The notes under the pieces: model-generated
Databases searched by the model: none
What the model saw: only the letters and a program-made list of their open reading frames with translations
Told to the model about the DNA's origin: nothing
From: Streptomyces sp. V2I9
GTDB taxonomy: Bacteria > Actinomycetota > Actinomycetes > Streptomycetales > Streptomycetaceae
Assembly: GCF_030817475.1 (NCBI RefSeq)
Contig: NZ_JAUSZJ010000002.1
Span: forward strand, 4,168,626-4,232,625
Length of the DNA: 64,000 nt
Direction of reading: 5' to 3'
Shown here: positions 44,199-52,911 of the stretch, in pieces
How the letters are laid out: each line of letters begins with the position of its first letter
Numbering within the stretch: the stretch's first letter is position 1
Position numbers and translations under genes: made by a program

Positions 44199-45839
44199 AT
44201 GACAGATCACGGGGGACGGGCCGACGAGCCCACCAGCTACGGACTCCAGCCGCCGCACGCTCCGGGCGGATTCGGCGCACCGCACTCCGCGCCCCCGGCG
44301 CACATTCCCTCCCCGACCGTCGCGGCGAGTGCCCCGGACAGCGCGGCGAACCGGCTGATCGGCGGGCGCTACCGGCTGCTCGCCCGGCTCGGGCACGGCG
44401 GCATGGGCACCGTGTGGCGGGCGCACGACGAGGTCGTCGACCGCGAGGTCGCCGTCAAGGAGCCGCGCGTACCGGAGCACCTGGGCGAGCGCGAGCACTC
44501 CACCGTGTACGAGCGCATGCGGCGCGAGGCGCGGACCGCCGCGCGGATCGACCACCCCTCCGTCGTCACCGTCCACGACGTGGTGATCGAGGACGGTAAG
44601 CCGTGGATCGTCATGGAGCTGGTGCGCGGGCCGTCGCTCGGCGACCGCCTCCAGGAAGGCACTCTGGACGCCCGCGAGGCGGCCAGGATCGGCCTCGCGG
44701 TCCTCGACGCGCTGACGGCCGCCCACGCGATGGGCATCCTGCACCGGGACGTCAAGCCGGACAACGTCATGCTCGGCACCGGCGACCGGGTCGTCCTCAC
44801 CGACTTCGGGATCGCCCAGGTCGAGGGCGAGCAGCGGCTCACCGAGACCGGCGCGTTCATCGGCTCGCCCGAGTACATCTCCCCGGAACGGGTCCTCGGG
44901 CAGCGCCCCGGACCGGAGTCGGACCTGTGGTCGCTGGGCGTCGTGCTGTACGCGGCGGTCGAGGGCATGTCCCCGTACCGCCGCTCGCACACCCCGGCCA
45001 CCCTCCAGGCCGTGCTGTCCGCCGAACCGCAGACGCCCGCCCGCGGCACCGGCGCGTTCGGCACGCTCGTGATGCAGCTGCTCCGCAAGGACCCCGCCGC
45101 GCGCCCGCCGGCCGCCGAGGTCCGCCGGACGCTCCAGCAGCTCGTGGCCCCCGCCCCGGCCACCTCCCCGTACGCGGCTCCCACCGCGGTCGCGGGCGGC
45201 GGCAAGTGGGTGCCGCCGGTGCTGCACCGCAACCGTCCCGCGCAGTTCGCCCTCGGCGGCGGGGCGCTCGCCGTGGTGGTCGCGCTCCTGCTGATCCTGC
45301 TGAACCCGTTCGCGGGCGACGGGCCGCCGGAGGGCTGGCAGGTCCGGCCGGAGAACGAGGTCCTGTCGGCGGACGTGGCGGTGCCGGAGGAGTACAAGCG
45401 GGTCCAGGACGACAGCGGCGAAGTGGTCTGGTACACGGACCCCAGCGGCGTCTTCGAGATCGACTTCTGGCACCGCGCACCGAAGAACGACCCCGACGAC
45501 ATGGACGACAACCCCGGAGCCGACCCGGTGGCCCGCAAGACCTACTACGAGAAGGGCGGGGCGGACTCCACGCAGATGAAGGAAGCCTCCGTCACCACCG
45601 AGGAAACCACGCACCAGGGGCGGAAGGCGATCGAGATGGACACCGTGTACGTCCCGTACGACTCGTCCGACGACGACCCGCTCCGCCACCGCTTCCGGGA
45701 GCTGCTGATCCCCGGCGAGAAGAAGAGCGACCCCTACTGGCACGTGCGGGTGCGGATGCCCGCGAAGGGGCAGGCGGCGAAGGACGGCGACGCGATCTTC
45801 GACGAGGTCGTCGACGGGCTGAAAATTCACGGCTCCTGA
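44199..45839 (+). CDS. Receptor-type Ser/Thr protein kinase (cluster gene 4)
   Basis: 546 residues from ATG 44199 (ATG 44190 also in frame). A 50-residue Pro/Ala-rich N-terminal extension precedes the kinase domain: 'LGHGGMGTVWRA', K87, 'HRDVKPDNV' (D184), DFG D202 and 'SPERVLG'. The transmembrane helix 'FALGGGALAVVVALLLILL' (about 348-366) follows a short linker. The extracellular domain 'PEGWQVRPENEVLSADVAVP' is acidic and rich in Tyr/Trp. Last gene of the cluster, ended by a strong hairpin one base after its stop codon. Confidence 0.94.
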   Translation: MTDHGGRADEPTSYGLQPPHAPGGFGAPHSAPPAHIPSPTVAASAPDSAANRLIGGRYRLLARLGHGGMGTVWRAHDEVVDREVAVKEPRVPEHLGEREHSTVYERMRREARTAARIDHPSVVTVHDVVIEDGKPWIVMELVRGPSLGDRLQEGTLDAREAARIGLAVLDALTAAHAMGILHRDVKPDNVMLGTGDRVVLTDFGIAQVEGEQRLTETGAFIGSPEYISPERVLGQRPGPESDLWSLGVVLYAAVEGMSPYRRSHTPATLQAVLSAEPQTPARGTGAFGTLVMQLLRKDPAARPPAAEVRRTLQQLVAPAPATSPYAAPTAVAGGGKWVPPVLHRNRPAQFALGGGALAVVVALLLILLNPFAGDGPPEGWQVRPENEVLSADVAVPEEYKRVQDDSGEVVWYTDPSGVFEIDFWHRAPKNDPDDMDDNPGADPVARKTYYEKGGADSTQMKEASVTTEETTHQGRKAIEMDTVYVPYDSSDDDPLRHRFRELLIPGEKKSDPYWHVRVRMPAKGQAAKDGDAIFDEVVDGLKIHGS

Positions 45840-45881
45840 GCGTCGCGCGCCGACCGCTGCCCGGCGGTCGGCGCGCGACGC
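45840..45881. terminator. Terminator after the kinase cluster
   Basis: A 17-bp perfect stem, GCGTCGCGCGCCGACCG at 45840-45856 and its complement at 45865-45881, with an eight-base loop. It begins at the base following the kinase stop codon. Confidence 0.93.
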
Positions 45882-46000
45882 CACTGATCAGCGGTTATGT
45901 CGCCAGCGATCACTGGCTCGGTCGAGAGGGGTGTCGGGCGGCGGTGGCGGGTCCTGTGAAAAACTGTTACCCACGGGTACCCAAAGGCTCCGGCTGGACA

Positions 46001-46006
46001 TACTCT
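46001..46006 (+). promoter_or_regulatory. -10 box of the aldehyde dehydrogenase gene
   Basis: TACTCT is seven bases before ATG 46014 with no Shine-Dalgarno, so translation is probably leaderless. A GGGTACCC palindrome at 45975-45982, in the -35 area, could be an operator. Confidence 0.5.
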
Positions 46007-46013
46007 CGGCCTC

Positions 46014-47630
46014 ATGACGGACTCGCAGGCCCCTGACGCCCCTCTCGGTACGAACCCCGTGGCGGTCGCCCCCGCCGGCGTGCGCACGGCCGCCGACGTG
46101 GTCACCCCCGAGGTGATCGCCCAGCTGACCCGCGGTGTCGTCGGGTCGGGCCGTACGGCCAACCACACCCCGTTCACCGGGGAGAAGCTGGCCGACCTGC
46201 CCGAGTCCACCCCCGAGGACGTCGCCACCGCCTTCGACCGGGCCCGTGCCGCCCAGCCCGTCTGGGCCGCCGTCCCCGTGCGGCAGCGGGCCGCGATCCT
46301 TCTGCGCTTCCACGACCTCGTCCTCAGCCGCCAGTCCGAGGTACTCGACCTCATCCAGCTGGAGACCGGCAAGGCCCGCCTGCACGCCCACGAGGAGGTG
46401 CAGGCCGTCGCCGTCGCCGCCCGCCACTACGGGCGCAGGGCCGCCGCCTACCTCAAGCCCCGCCGCCACACGGGTGTCGTCCCGACCCTCACCAAGGTCA
46501 CCGAACTGCGCCAGCCGCGCGGGGTCGTCGGCCAGATCGCCCCCTGGAACTACCCGCTGGAGCTGTCCGTGGGCGACGCGCTGCCCGCGTTCGTCTCCGG
46601 CAACGCCGTCGTGATGAAGCCGGACACGGAGACCGCGCTCACCGCCCTGTGGGCCCGTGACCTGCTGATCGAGGCCGGGCTGCCCGCCGAGGTCTTCCAG
46701 ATCGTCCTCGGCGAGGGTCCGGTCGTCGGCCCCGAGGTCGTCAGCCGCGCCGACTACGTATCCTTCACCGGCTCCACCCGTACCGGCCGCGAGGTCGCCG
46801 TCGGCGCCGCCTCCCGGCTGGTCGGCGTCTCCCTGGAGCTCGGCGGCAAGAACGCCATGCTCGTCCTGGAGGACGCCGACGTGGAGAAGGCCGCCGCCGG
46901 GGCCGTCCGCGCCTGCTTCTCCTCCGCCGGACAGCTCTGCATCTCCATCGAGCGGCTGTACGTCCACGAGTCGGTCGCCGACGACTTCGTACGCCGGTTC
47001 GCCGCCCGGACCCGCGCCATGCGGCTCGGCAGCTCCCTCGCGTACGGGGCCGACATGGGCTCGCTCGTCGGCGAACGCCAGCTGGAGACGGTCGCCCGGC
47101 ATGTCGAGGAGGCCGTCGAGAAGGGCGCGACCCTCGTCGCCGGCGGCGTCGCCCGCCCCGACATCGGCCCGCTGTTCTACGAGCCCACCATCCTCGACGG
47201 GGTGGAGGCCCCGATGGCCGTCTGCACCGAGGAGACCTTCGGGCCGGTCGTCTCGATCTACCGCTTCAGCGACGAGGACGAGGTGATCGAGCTGGCCAAC
47301 GCCACCCCGTACGGACTCAACTCCAGCGTCTGGACCACCGACTCCCGGCGCGGCCACGAGGTCGCCGCCCGGCTGCGCACCGGCACCGTCAACATCAACG
47401 AGGGGTACGCCCCCGCCTACGGCAGCGTCCAGTCCCCGATGGGCGGCATGAAGGACTCCGGCCTCGGCAGGCGGCACGGCTCCGAGGGCATCCTCAAGTA
47501 CACCGAGGCCCAGACCGTCGCCCAGCAGCGGCTGATCCCGCTCGCGCCCGCCTTCGGGATGGACGACGAGAAGTACGCCGCGTTCATGACCCGCAGCCTC
47601 AAGGCGATGAAGGCGTTCCGACTGCGCTGA
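46014..47630 (+). CDS. gabD2: Succinate-semialdehyde dehydrogenase (NADP+) type
   Basis: 538 residues of the aldehyde dehydrogenase superfamily. 'GQIAPWNYPLELSVGDALPA' and 'VVMKPDTETALTAL' bind the cofactor, and 'FTGSTRTGREVA' is the NAD(P) G-x-x-x-G loop. Catalytic Glu is E275 in 'LELGGKNAMLV', catalytic Cys C309 in 'SAGQLCISIER'. The subgroup resembles actinobacterial GabD2 (succinic semialdehyde to succinate), but substrate cannot be fixed from sequence. A GMC oxidoreductase gene follows after 153 bp on the same strand, which could make an alcohol-to-aldehyde-to-acid pair. Confidence 0.9.
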   Translation: MTDSQAPDAPLGTNPVAVAPAGVRTAADVVTPEVIAQLTRGVVGSGRTANHTPFTGEKLADLPESTPEDVATAFDRARAAQPVWAAVPVRQRAAILLRFHDLVLSRQSEVLDLIQLETGKARLHAHEEVQAVAVAARHYGRRAAAYLKPRRHTGVVPTLTKVTELRQPRGVVGQIAPWNYPLELSVGDALPAFVSGNAVVMKPDTETALTALWARDLLIEAGLPAEVFQIVLGEGPVVGPEVVSRADYVSFTGSTRTGREVAVGAASRLVGVSLELGGKNAMLVLEDADVEKAAAGAVRACFSSAGQLCISIERLYVHESVADDFVRRFAARTRAMRLGSSLAYGADMGSLVGERQLETVARHVEEAVEKGATLVAGGVARPDIGPLFYEPTILDGVEAPMAVCTEETFGPVVSIYRFSDEDEVIELANATPYGLNSSVWTTDSRRGHEVAARLRTGTVNINEGYAPAYGSVQSPMGGMKDSGLGRRHGSEGILKYTEAQTVAQQRLIPLAPAFGMDDEKYAAFMTRSLKAMKAFRLR

Positions 47631-47783
47631 TCCCGGAGCCCGCCGCGCCTCCGGGGGCGCGGCGGCCCCGGCCGCTTCCCGGCGTCGTGGCGAGCCCCGG
47701 CCGGCCCTTCCCGGGGTGCCGGGCCCGCCCCCGGCCGCCGCACCGTCCGCCCTTTTCGTACCGATTCCGTTCCGAGGAGTGCC

Positions 47784-49664
47784 ATGTCCCAGGTCAGCCC
47801 TGCCCAGAAGCAGGCCGTGATCCATGTCCCGGCCGACGACGACGCCGCGTACGACTACGACGTGCTGGTCGTCGGTTCGGGCTTCGGCGGCGCGGTGACG
47901 GCCCTCCGGCTGACCGAGAAGGGCTACCGCGTCGGCGTCCTGGAGGCGGGCCGCCGCTTCACCCGCGACACGCTCCCCAAGAACTCCTGGGACATCAAGA
48001 ACTACCTCTGGGCCCCCGCCCTCGGCCTCTTCGGCCTCCAGCGCATCCACCTCCTCGGCAACGTCATGGTGCTCGCCGGGGCCGGCGTCGGCGGCGGATC
48101 GCTCAACTACGCCAACACCCTGTACGTGCCGCCCGCCCCGTTCTTCGAGGACCGCCAGTGGGCCTCGATCACCGACTGGCAGGACGAGCTCAAGCCGTAC
48201 TACGACCAGGCCCGCCGGATGCTGGGGGTCCGCCTCAACCCGACGGTGACCCCCTCCGACGTCCACCTCAAGGCCGTCGCGGAGACCATGGGCGTCGGGG
48301 ACACCTTCCACCTGACCCCGGTCGGCGTCTTCTTCGGTGACGGCAAGGACGCCGACGGAACCGCGAAGGCCAAGGCCGGCGACACCGTCCCCGACCCGTA
48401 CTTCGGCGGCGCGGGCCCCGACCGCACGGCCTGCACCGAGTGCGGCGAGTGCATGACGGGCTGCCGCCACGGTGCGAAGAACACGCTGAACGAGAACTAC
48501 CTCCACCTCGCGGAGCAGGCCGGAGCGGTCATCCACCCGATGACCTCCGTCGTCGCGGTCACCGACGACGCGCGGGGCGGCTACCGCGTCCTGACCGTCC
48601 CCACCGACCGCCGCCGCAGGGCCAGGCCCACCAAGCTGCGCGCCCGCAAGGTCGTCATCGCCGCCGGAACGTACGGCACCCAGACCCTGCTGCACACCAT
48701 GAAGGACCGGGGACTGCTGCCCGGGATCTCCGCGAAGCTCGGCGAGCTGACCCGGACCAACTCCGAGGGCCTGGTGGGCGCGCAGACCAGCGACCGCCGG
48801 TACCGCAAGAAGCACGGCATCGCCAAGGCGGACTTCACCCGTGGCGTAGCGATCACCTCCTCGATCCACCCCGACGAGAACACCCACATCGAACCCGTCC
48901 GCTACGGCAAGGGCTCCAACGCCATGGGCTCGCTGACGATCCTCCAGGTGCCCTACGGCGGCCGCCGGGTCCTCGGCTGGCTCGGCAACATGGCCAAGCA
49001 CCCCACCCTCGCGGTCCGTTCGCTCTCCAACCGCCGCTGGTCCGAGCGCACCATCATCGGGCTCGTCATGCAGTCGCTCGACAACTCCCTGACCACGTAC
49101 CGCAAACCGGGCGGCATCGGGAAGGGCCTGCTCACCGCCCGCCAGGGCCACGGCGCGCCCAACCCGGTCCAGATCCCGGACGCCACCCGCAGCGCCACCC
49201 TGCTCGCCGAGGAGATCAACGGCTTCGCCGGGTCCAACATCGGTGAGCTGATGGGCACCCCGCTCACCGCCCACTTCCTCGGCGGCTGCCCGATCGGCGC
49301 GAGCGCGGAGGAGGGCGTCATCGACCCGTACCACCGCCTCTACGGCCACCCCGGCATCAGCGTGGTCGACGGCTCCGCCATCTCCGCCAACCTCGGCGTC
49401 AACCCCTCGCTGACGATCACCGCCCAGGCCGAGCGCGCGATGTCCCTCTGGCCCAACAAGGGCGAGGCGGACCCGCGCCCGGAGCAGGGGGAGGCGTACG
49501 AGCGGCTCGCCCCCGTCGCCCCGCGTACGCCCGTCGTACCGAAGGAGGCGTTCGGTGCGCTGAAGCTGCCGTTCCTGGGCATCCCGGTGGTGCCGCCGAA
49601 GGGGACGGCGGAGGCCGGGAAGGACGTGAAGGGCGTCGGGAACACCCCCGTGCCCAATCCGTGA
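47784..49664 (+). CDS. GMC-family FAD oxidoreductase (cholesterol-oxidase-like)
   Basis: 626 residues with GAGGAG before ATG 47784. FAD motif 'DVLVVGSGFGGAVTALRLTE', 'VLAGAGVGGGSLNYANTLY', and C-terminal GMC motif 'HFLGGCPIGASAEEGVIDPY' with 'VVDGSAISANLGVNPSLTIT'. A Cys-rich insertion 'CTECGECMTGCRHGAKNTLN' is typical of this bacterial subgroup, and the Cys spacing resembles a ferredoxin-like site. The likely reaction is oxidation of an alcohol or sterol. No signal peptide. Possible partner of the upstream aldehyde dehydrogenase. Confidence 0.92.
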   Translation: MSQVSPAQKQAVIHVPADDDAAYDYDVLVVGSGFGGAVTALRLTEKGYRVGVLEAGRRFTRDTLPKNSWDIKNYLWAPALGLFGLQRIHLLGNVMVLAGAGVGGGSLNYANTLYVPPAPFFEDRQWASITDWQDELKPYYDQARRMLGVRLNPTVTPSDVHLKAVAETMGVGDTFHLTPVGVFFGDGKDADGTAKAKAGDTVPDPYFGGAGPDRTACTECGECMTGCRHGAKNTLNENYLHLAEQAGAVIHPMTSVVAVTDDARGGYRVLTVPTDRRRRARPTKLRARKVVIAAGTYGTQTLLHTMKDRGLLPGISAKLGELTRTNSEGLVGAQTSDRRYRKKHGIAKADFTRGVAITSSIHPDENTHIEPVRYGKGSNAMGSLTILQVPYGGRRVLGWLGNMAKHPTLAVRSLSNRRWSERTIIGLVMQSLDNSLTTYRKPGGIGKGLLTARQGHGAPNPVQIPDATRSATLLAEEINGFAGSNIGELMGTPLTAHFLGGCPIGASAEEGVIDPYHRLYGHPGISVVDGSAISANLGVNPSLTITAQAERAMSLWPNKGEADPRPEQGEAYERLAPVAPRTPVVPKEAFGALKLPFLGIPVVPPKGTAEAGKDVKGVGNTPVPNP

Positions 49665-49874
49665 GCCCGGCCGGTCGCAGGCGCGTGCCCGGCCGGGGGC
49701 CGGGGCAGGACCCCGTCCCCGGTCCGTGGTCCGTGCCCGATCCGTGATCTTCCTCCGGGCAACCGTTCGGGGAGCCTCGCGGTCGAACCCGTACCGCGTC
49801 CCCTGCCGTCGTCACCGCGGCTGCCGCACAGCCGCTGCCCGGCAGCAGGTCCCCGCCGAGTACCAGAGGTTTCG

Positions 49875-51596
49875 ATGACACGTCTGTCCCCGAGGGCCGC
49901 GCTGCACCGCGCGGCGGGCTCCCTCGCCGCCGCAGGCCTGCTGGCCGTGGCCCCGTTCGCCGGGGCGACGGCTCCCGCGCACGCCGCCGGCCTCCCGGTG
50001 TTCACGCTCGGCGGCCCCCCGGAGACCGGCCTGCACCCCTATCGCGCCGACGGCCGGCCGGAGCCGTCCACGGTCGGGATCACCCTCGACGACCCGTCCA
50101 CCGGGGAGGGGAGCGGCTTCGAGGGGGCGTTCACGCTCACCTTCGACCTCAGCGGTGTCGCGGGTGTCGCCGAGGTGGCGTTCGCCGGCGGTACGGGACC
50201 GGAGTGCGAGGTCACCGGGGCGACGGCGGTCTGCGCGGGCCGGGGCGTCCGGCCGGGGGCGCAGCCCGCCGCCGACCTCCTCGTCACGGCCGCCACCGGC
50301 AGCGAGGCCGGTGACAGCGGCACGATCACGGTGACCGGCGAGGCGGAGGGCGCCGCCTTCACACCGTTCACCACACGGGTCACGGTCGGCGGCCCCGACC
50401 TCGTGATGGAGGAGCTGCCGTTCCGTACGGAGCTGACGCCGGGCGACCGCCAGCAGGCGCCGATCACCTTCGCCAACCGCGGCACCAGGGACGCCGACGG
50501 CGTGCTGCTCACCCTGCGGTACACCCGCGGCCTGGACATTCCGCAGCGCTACGCCAACTGCCGCTACTCCGAGGACGACCCGGACCTGCCGGACTTCGGC
50601 TGGACCACGGCGCGCTGCTCCGTGGAGGGCGCGTTCGAGGCGGGTGCGACGTACACCCTGGCGACCCCGCTGACCATCGAAGCCACCGACCGCGCCTTCC
50701 ACGACACCTTTCTCTACCGCGTCGAGGAGGGCGCCGCCGCCGGTCCCGCAGCCCACGGGGAACACGGTGACGGCGACGTGCTGAAGGCGGTCCCGGTGCG
50801 GGACGCGAAGAAGCGCGCGGCCGTCCGGAACACCGACCTCACCCCGCACGACAACCAGCGCGAGGCCGACTTCCGTACGGAGAACACGGCCGACTTCGCC
50901 GCGTACGGCGACCGGGTGTCCGGGGCGCGCGGCTCCACCGTCACGGCCGCCCTCGGGTTCCGCAACGAGGGCCCGGCGTGGATCGGCCGCCTCCGCTCCG
51001 GCGAGAACGTCGCCGTCGTCGACGTCACGGTGCCCCGCGGCGCGTCGGTCGTGGCGAAGCCGGACCGCTGCCGCGCGGTGACGGCGGACGGCGGGTACCG
51101 CGAGGACCGGACGGGCCCCGCGCCGCGCTACCTCTGCCCGACCTCGACGACCGTGCGCGACGGCGAGGGCCTGGACCTGTCGTTCGAGCTGCGGATCGAC
51201 GAGGTCCTGGCCGGGGCGGAGGGCGAGATCACCGTCCGGGGCGCCTCGCCGGGGAATCCGGCGCTTCCGTTCGACCCGGCCCCCGCGAACAACACCGCGA
51301 GGCTCGTTCTCAACCCCGAGGGCGGCGGCTCCGGCTCCGGCGGCACGGGCGGCGGCGGACCGGGCGGTCCGTCCACTCCGCCGGCCCCGAGCCCGGGCGG
51401 GGGCCCGCCCACGGCCTCCGGACCCCCGACGTCCAGCACCTCGGGCGGCAGCGCGGCGGGCGGCTCCGGCACCGGGGGCGGCCTCGCCTCGACGGGATCG
51501 GTCGCCCTGACCGTCTCGGGTGCGGCGGCGGTGTCGCTGGTGACGGGCCTGACGCTGGTGGCGGCGGCACGACGACGAGCCGGCCGGCACGCCTGA
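49875..51596 (+). CDS. Secreted LAXTG cell-wall protein with repeat-like beta domains
   Basis: 573 residues. A signal peptide ends near 'APAHAAG' (about residue 37). Three or so beta-rich segments follow (e.g. 'VGITLDDPSTGEGSGFEGAF', 'PDLVMEELPFRTELTPGDRQ', 'VTAALGFRNEGPAWIG') that look like Ig/DUF11-type modules, then a Gly/Ser/Pro stalk. The C-terminus has LASTG at 537-541, a hydrophobic helix and a RRRAGRH tail: a cell-wall sorting signal of the LAXTG class used by class E sortases in Streptomyces. No sortase gene is in the window. Ligand and function unknown. Confidence 0.87.
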   Translation: MTRLSPRAALHRAAGSLAAAGLLAVAPFAGATAPAHAAGLPVFTLGGPPETGLHPYRADGRPEPSTVGITLDDPSTGEGSGFEGAFTLTFDLSGVAGVAEVAFAGGTGPECEVTGATAVCAGRGVRPGAQPAADLLVTAATGSEAGDSGTITVTGEAEGAAFTPFTTRVTVGGPDLVMEELPFRTELTPGDRQQAPITFANRGTRDADGVLLTLRYTRGLDIPQRYANCRYSEDDPDLPDFGWTTARCSVEGAFEAGATYTLATPLTIEATDRAFHDTFLYRVEEGAAAGPAAHGEHGDGDVLKAVPVRDAKKRAAVRNTDLTPHDNQREADFRTENTADFAAYGDRVSGARGSTVTAALGFRNEGPAWIGRLRSGENVAVVDVTVPRGASVVAKPDRCRAVTADGGYREDRTGPAPRYLCPTSTTVRDGEGLDLSFELRIDEVLAGAEGEITVRGASPGNPALPFDPAPANNTARLVLNPEGGGSGSGGTGGGGPGGPSTPPAPSPGGGPPTASGPPTSSTSGGSAAGGSGTGGGLASTGSVALTVSGAAAVSLVTGLTLVAAARRRAGRHA

Positions 51597-52200
51597 CAGT
51601 CCGCTGCGTCCGGGGATGCCCGCGAGCATCGGCCCGTATCGGCCCGCATCGGACCGGAAAGGGAGGGACCGGAAGGGGGGGGCGGACCGGAGCCTCGGCC
51701 GACTCCGGACCGGAAGAGCGGCGGAGGCAGGGGCCGGCGGCGGGCCCCGAGGGCGGTGGCGGAGGAGGGAGCGGACCTCCGCCCGGAGACGTTCCGATGC
51801 GGCCGATCCCGGGCGTCCCCGGAATCGGCCGCACAGGGGGTGACCGGGCTGCTGTCCCCTGCGGACCGGTCACATACGCCGGGATGTGGTCCCACGACGC
51901 ACCTGCAGTACGTCACACGTCCCGGCGGAGCCACGCGTGGTTCTTCCTATCGACGCCGCCCCTGGTTGGCACGGACACCGGGAACAACGAAGGCACCGCG
52001 CTCCCGGTCACGCGCCGTACGGGTGAGATGGCTCCCGAACGCAGTTACGCCCCCCGCCCGCCAAGCGGAGAACCGTTCCCCCCGGAGGGGCCCGGCGAGC
52101 GCCCGGCGAGAGCCCCGCCGGGCCCCTGGGGTGAGGCCCGGCGGGGGCCCGCACGAGGCCGCGCGGGGGTCCCGGTGCGGGAGGAACGCGGGACAGGCCC
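51597..52200. other. 600-bp intergenic region, no gene recognised
   Basis: Contains GGACCGGAAAGGG-type short repeats near 51650-51700 and ordinary GC-rich sequence. Frames here are Arg/Gly/Pro-rich and lack Streptomyces codon bias in any consistent frame. I see no RNA gene, and no strong terminator hairpin was recognised. Confidence 0.5.
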
Positions 52201-52506
52201 TCACACCCGGCCGCGGCACAGCTCCAGGAGCGTCATCGCCAGCGCGGTGCCCGGCCGGCCCAGCGCGTCCCGGTAGTGCGCGAGCACGGCGGTCTCGCGC
52301 GAGAGGTTGACGCGGCGGCCGCCCGAGGTGATCCGCGCCTCCTGGATCACCGCCGACACGGCCATCCGTTCCTGGACGAGGCCGATGATCCGGTCGTCGA
52401 GGGCGTCGATGCGCTCCCGCGCCCCTCCGATCAGGGCGGCGGCCTCGTCGGTGTGGGCGCCGGTCAGCTCGGCGGGGGTGACGGCGGTGGTGGTGCTGCT
52501 GCTCAT
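52201..52506 (-). CDS. Chorismate mutase, AroQ class
   Basis: A 101-residue all-helical enzyme converting chorismate to prephenate, the branch to Phe and Tyr. 'IGGARERIDALDDRIIGLVQ', 'ERMAVSAVIQEARITSGGRR' and 'VNLSRETAVLAHYRDALG' give the AroQ pattern, with catalytic Arg/Lys-type residues in the first and second helices. ATG 52506 has GGGAGA nine bases upstream. The 200-bp leader contains a Phe/Tyr leader peptide and a terminator hairpin, so transcription attenuation by charged tRNA(Phe/Tyr) is likely. Convergent with the 49875 gene and divergent from guaA. Confidence 0.9.
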   Translation of the reverse strand: MSSSTTTAVTPAELTGAHTDEAAALIGGARERIDALDDRIIGLVQERMAVSAVIQEARITSGGRRVNLSRETAVLAHYRDALGRPGTALAMTLLELCRGRV

Positions 52507-52581
52507 GAGGTGTCTCCCGGTGGGTCGGTGGGCCGACGGTCGGCGGCGGCCTCCGGGGCGAACGGGCCCGGACACGCAGAA

Positions 52582-52607
52582 CGCCCCGGACCTGTCGGCC
52601 CGGGGCG
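52582..52607 (-). terminator. Attenuator hairpin before chorismate mutase
   Basis: On the minus strand the RNA forms an 11-bp stem: CGCCCCGGGCC (52607-52597) with GGTCCGGGGCG (52592-52582), loop GACA, one G-U pair, followed by UUCUG. It lies 25 bases after the leader-peptide stop codon and 76 bases before the chorismate mutase ATG. The ascending arm contains CGGGCCG, which can instead pair with CGGCCCG in the leader peptide coding region (52664-52658). Confidence 0.75.
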
Positions 52608-52631
52608 CCTGGAAGGGTGCTCGTCAGTTGC

Positions 52632-52703
52632 TCAAGCAGCACGACCATGGCAGCCGGCGGGCCGGATGCCATAGGTAAAGACGAAGGTCGTGTGCTGACG
52701 CAT
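52632..52703 (-). CDS. Aromatic amino-acid leader peptide
   Basis: A 23-codon ORF ending 125 bases upstream of the chorismate mutase ATG. Its core is TTFVFTYGI, with Phe at 7 and 9 and Tyr at 11. It uses TTT (Phe) and TAT (Tyr), codons that are rare in this GC-rich genome. It starts with ATG placed exactly where transcription should begin (no Shine-Dalgarno, -10 box seven bases upstream) and ends just before a terminator hairpin. Prephenate is the common precursor of Phe and Tyr, so ribosome stalling at these codons would logically allow read-through into the mutase gene. Confidence 0.75.
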   Translation of the reverse strand: MRQHTTFVFTYGIRPAGCHGRAA

Positions 52704-52710
52704 GGGGCCC

Positions 52711-52740
52711 AGTATGGCCCCGCGCCGCCGGGCCCGGCAA
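52711..52740 (-). promoter_or_regulatory. Promoter of the chorismate mutase leader
   Basis: On the minus strand TTGCCG (52740-52735) and CATACT (52716-52711) are separated by 18 bp. The -10 is seven bases from the leader-peptide ATG, predicting a leaderless transcript whose first codons are the leader peptide. Confidence 0.65.
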
Positions 52741-52779
52741 AACGCGGCCCGCATCATGAGACGCTCCCCGGCCGGGCGC

Positions 52780-52846
52780 GGGACCGCCGGTCCGGCGGAG
52801 GGTGGCTGCGCGGCGGTGGAACGGGACCACCGGTCCGGCGGAGGGT
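52780..52846. repeat. Imperfect 43-bp-spaced duplication upstream of guaA
   Basis: GGGACCGCCGGTCCGGCGG at 52780 recurs at 52823 with one change (GGGACCACCGG...), and both are followed by AGGGT. The second copy ends just upstream of the guaA -10 box. Confidence 0.6.
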
Positions 52847-52860
52847 TCACGCGCGGCCGG

Positions 52861-52866
52861 TAGAAT
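52861..52866 (+). promoter_or_regulatory. guaA -10 box
   Basis: TAGAAT preceded by GG is the best -10 match upstream of guaA, giving a leader of about 40 bases. A GGAAGG ribosome site follows at 52899-52904. No clear -35 is seen. Confidence 0.5.
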
Positions 52867-52911
52867 CGGAGGAACCGACCCCCCCCTTCACCACCGCCGG
52901 AAGGCCGCCCC

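Noticed and set aside
45888..49349. 1153-codon minus-strand open frame antisense to the aldehyde dehydrogenase and GMC genes
   Set aside because: Val/Gly/Asp/Arg-rich composition without motifs; it is the usual antisense shadow of GC-rich genes that have clear family motifs on the plus strand.
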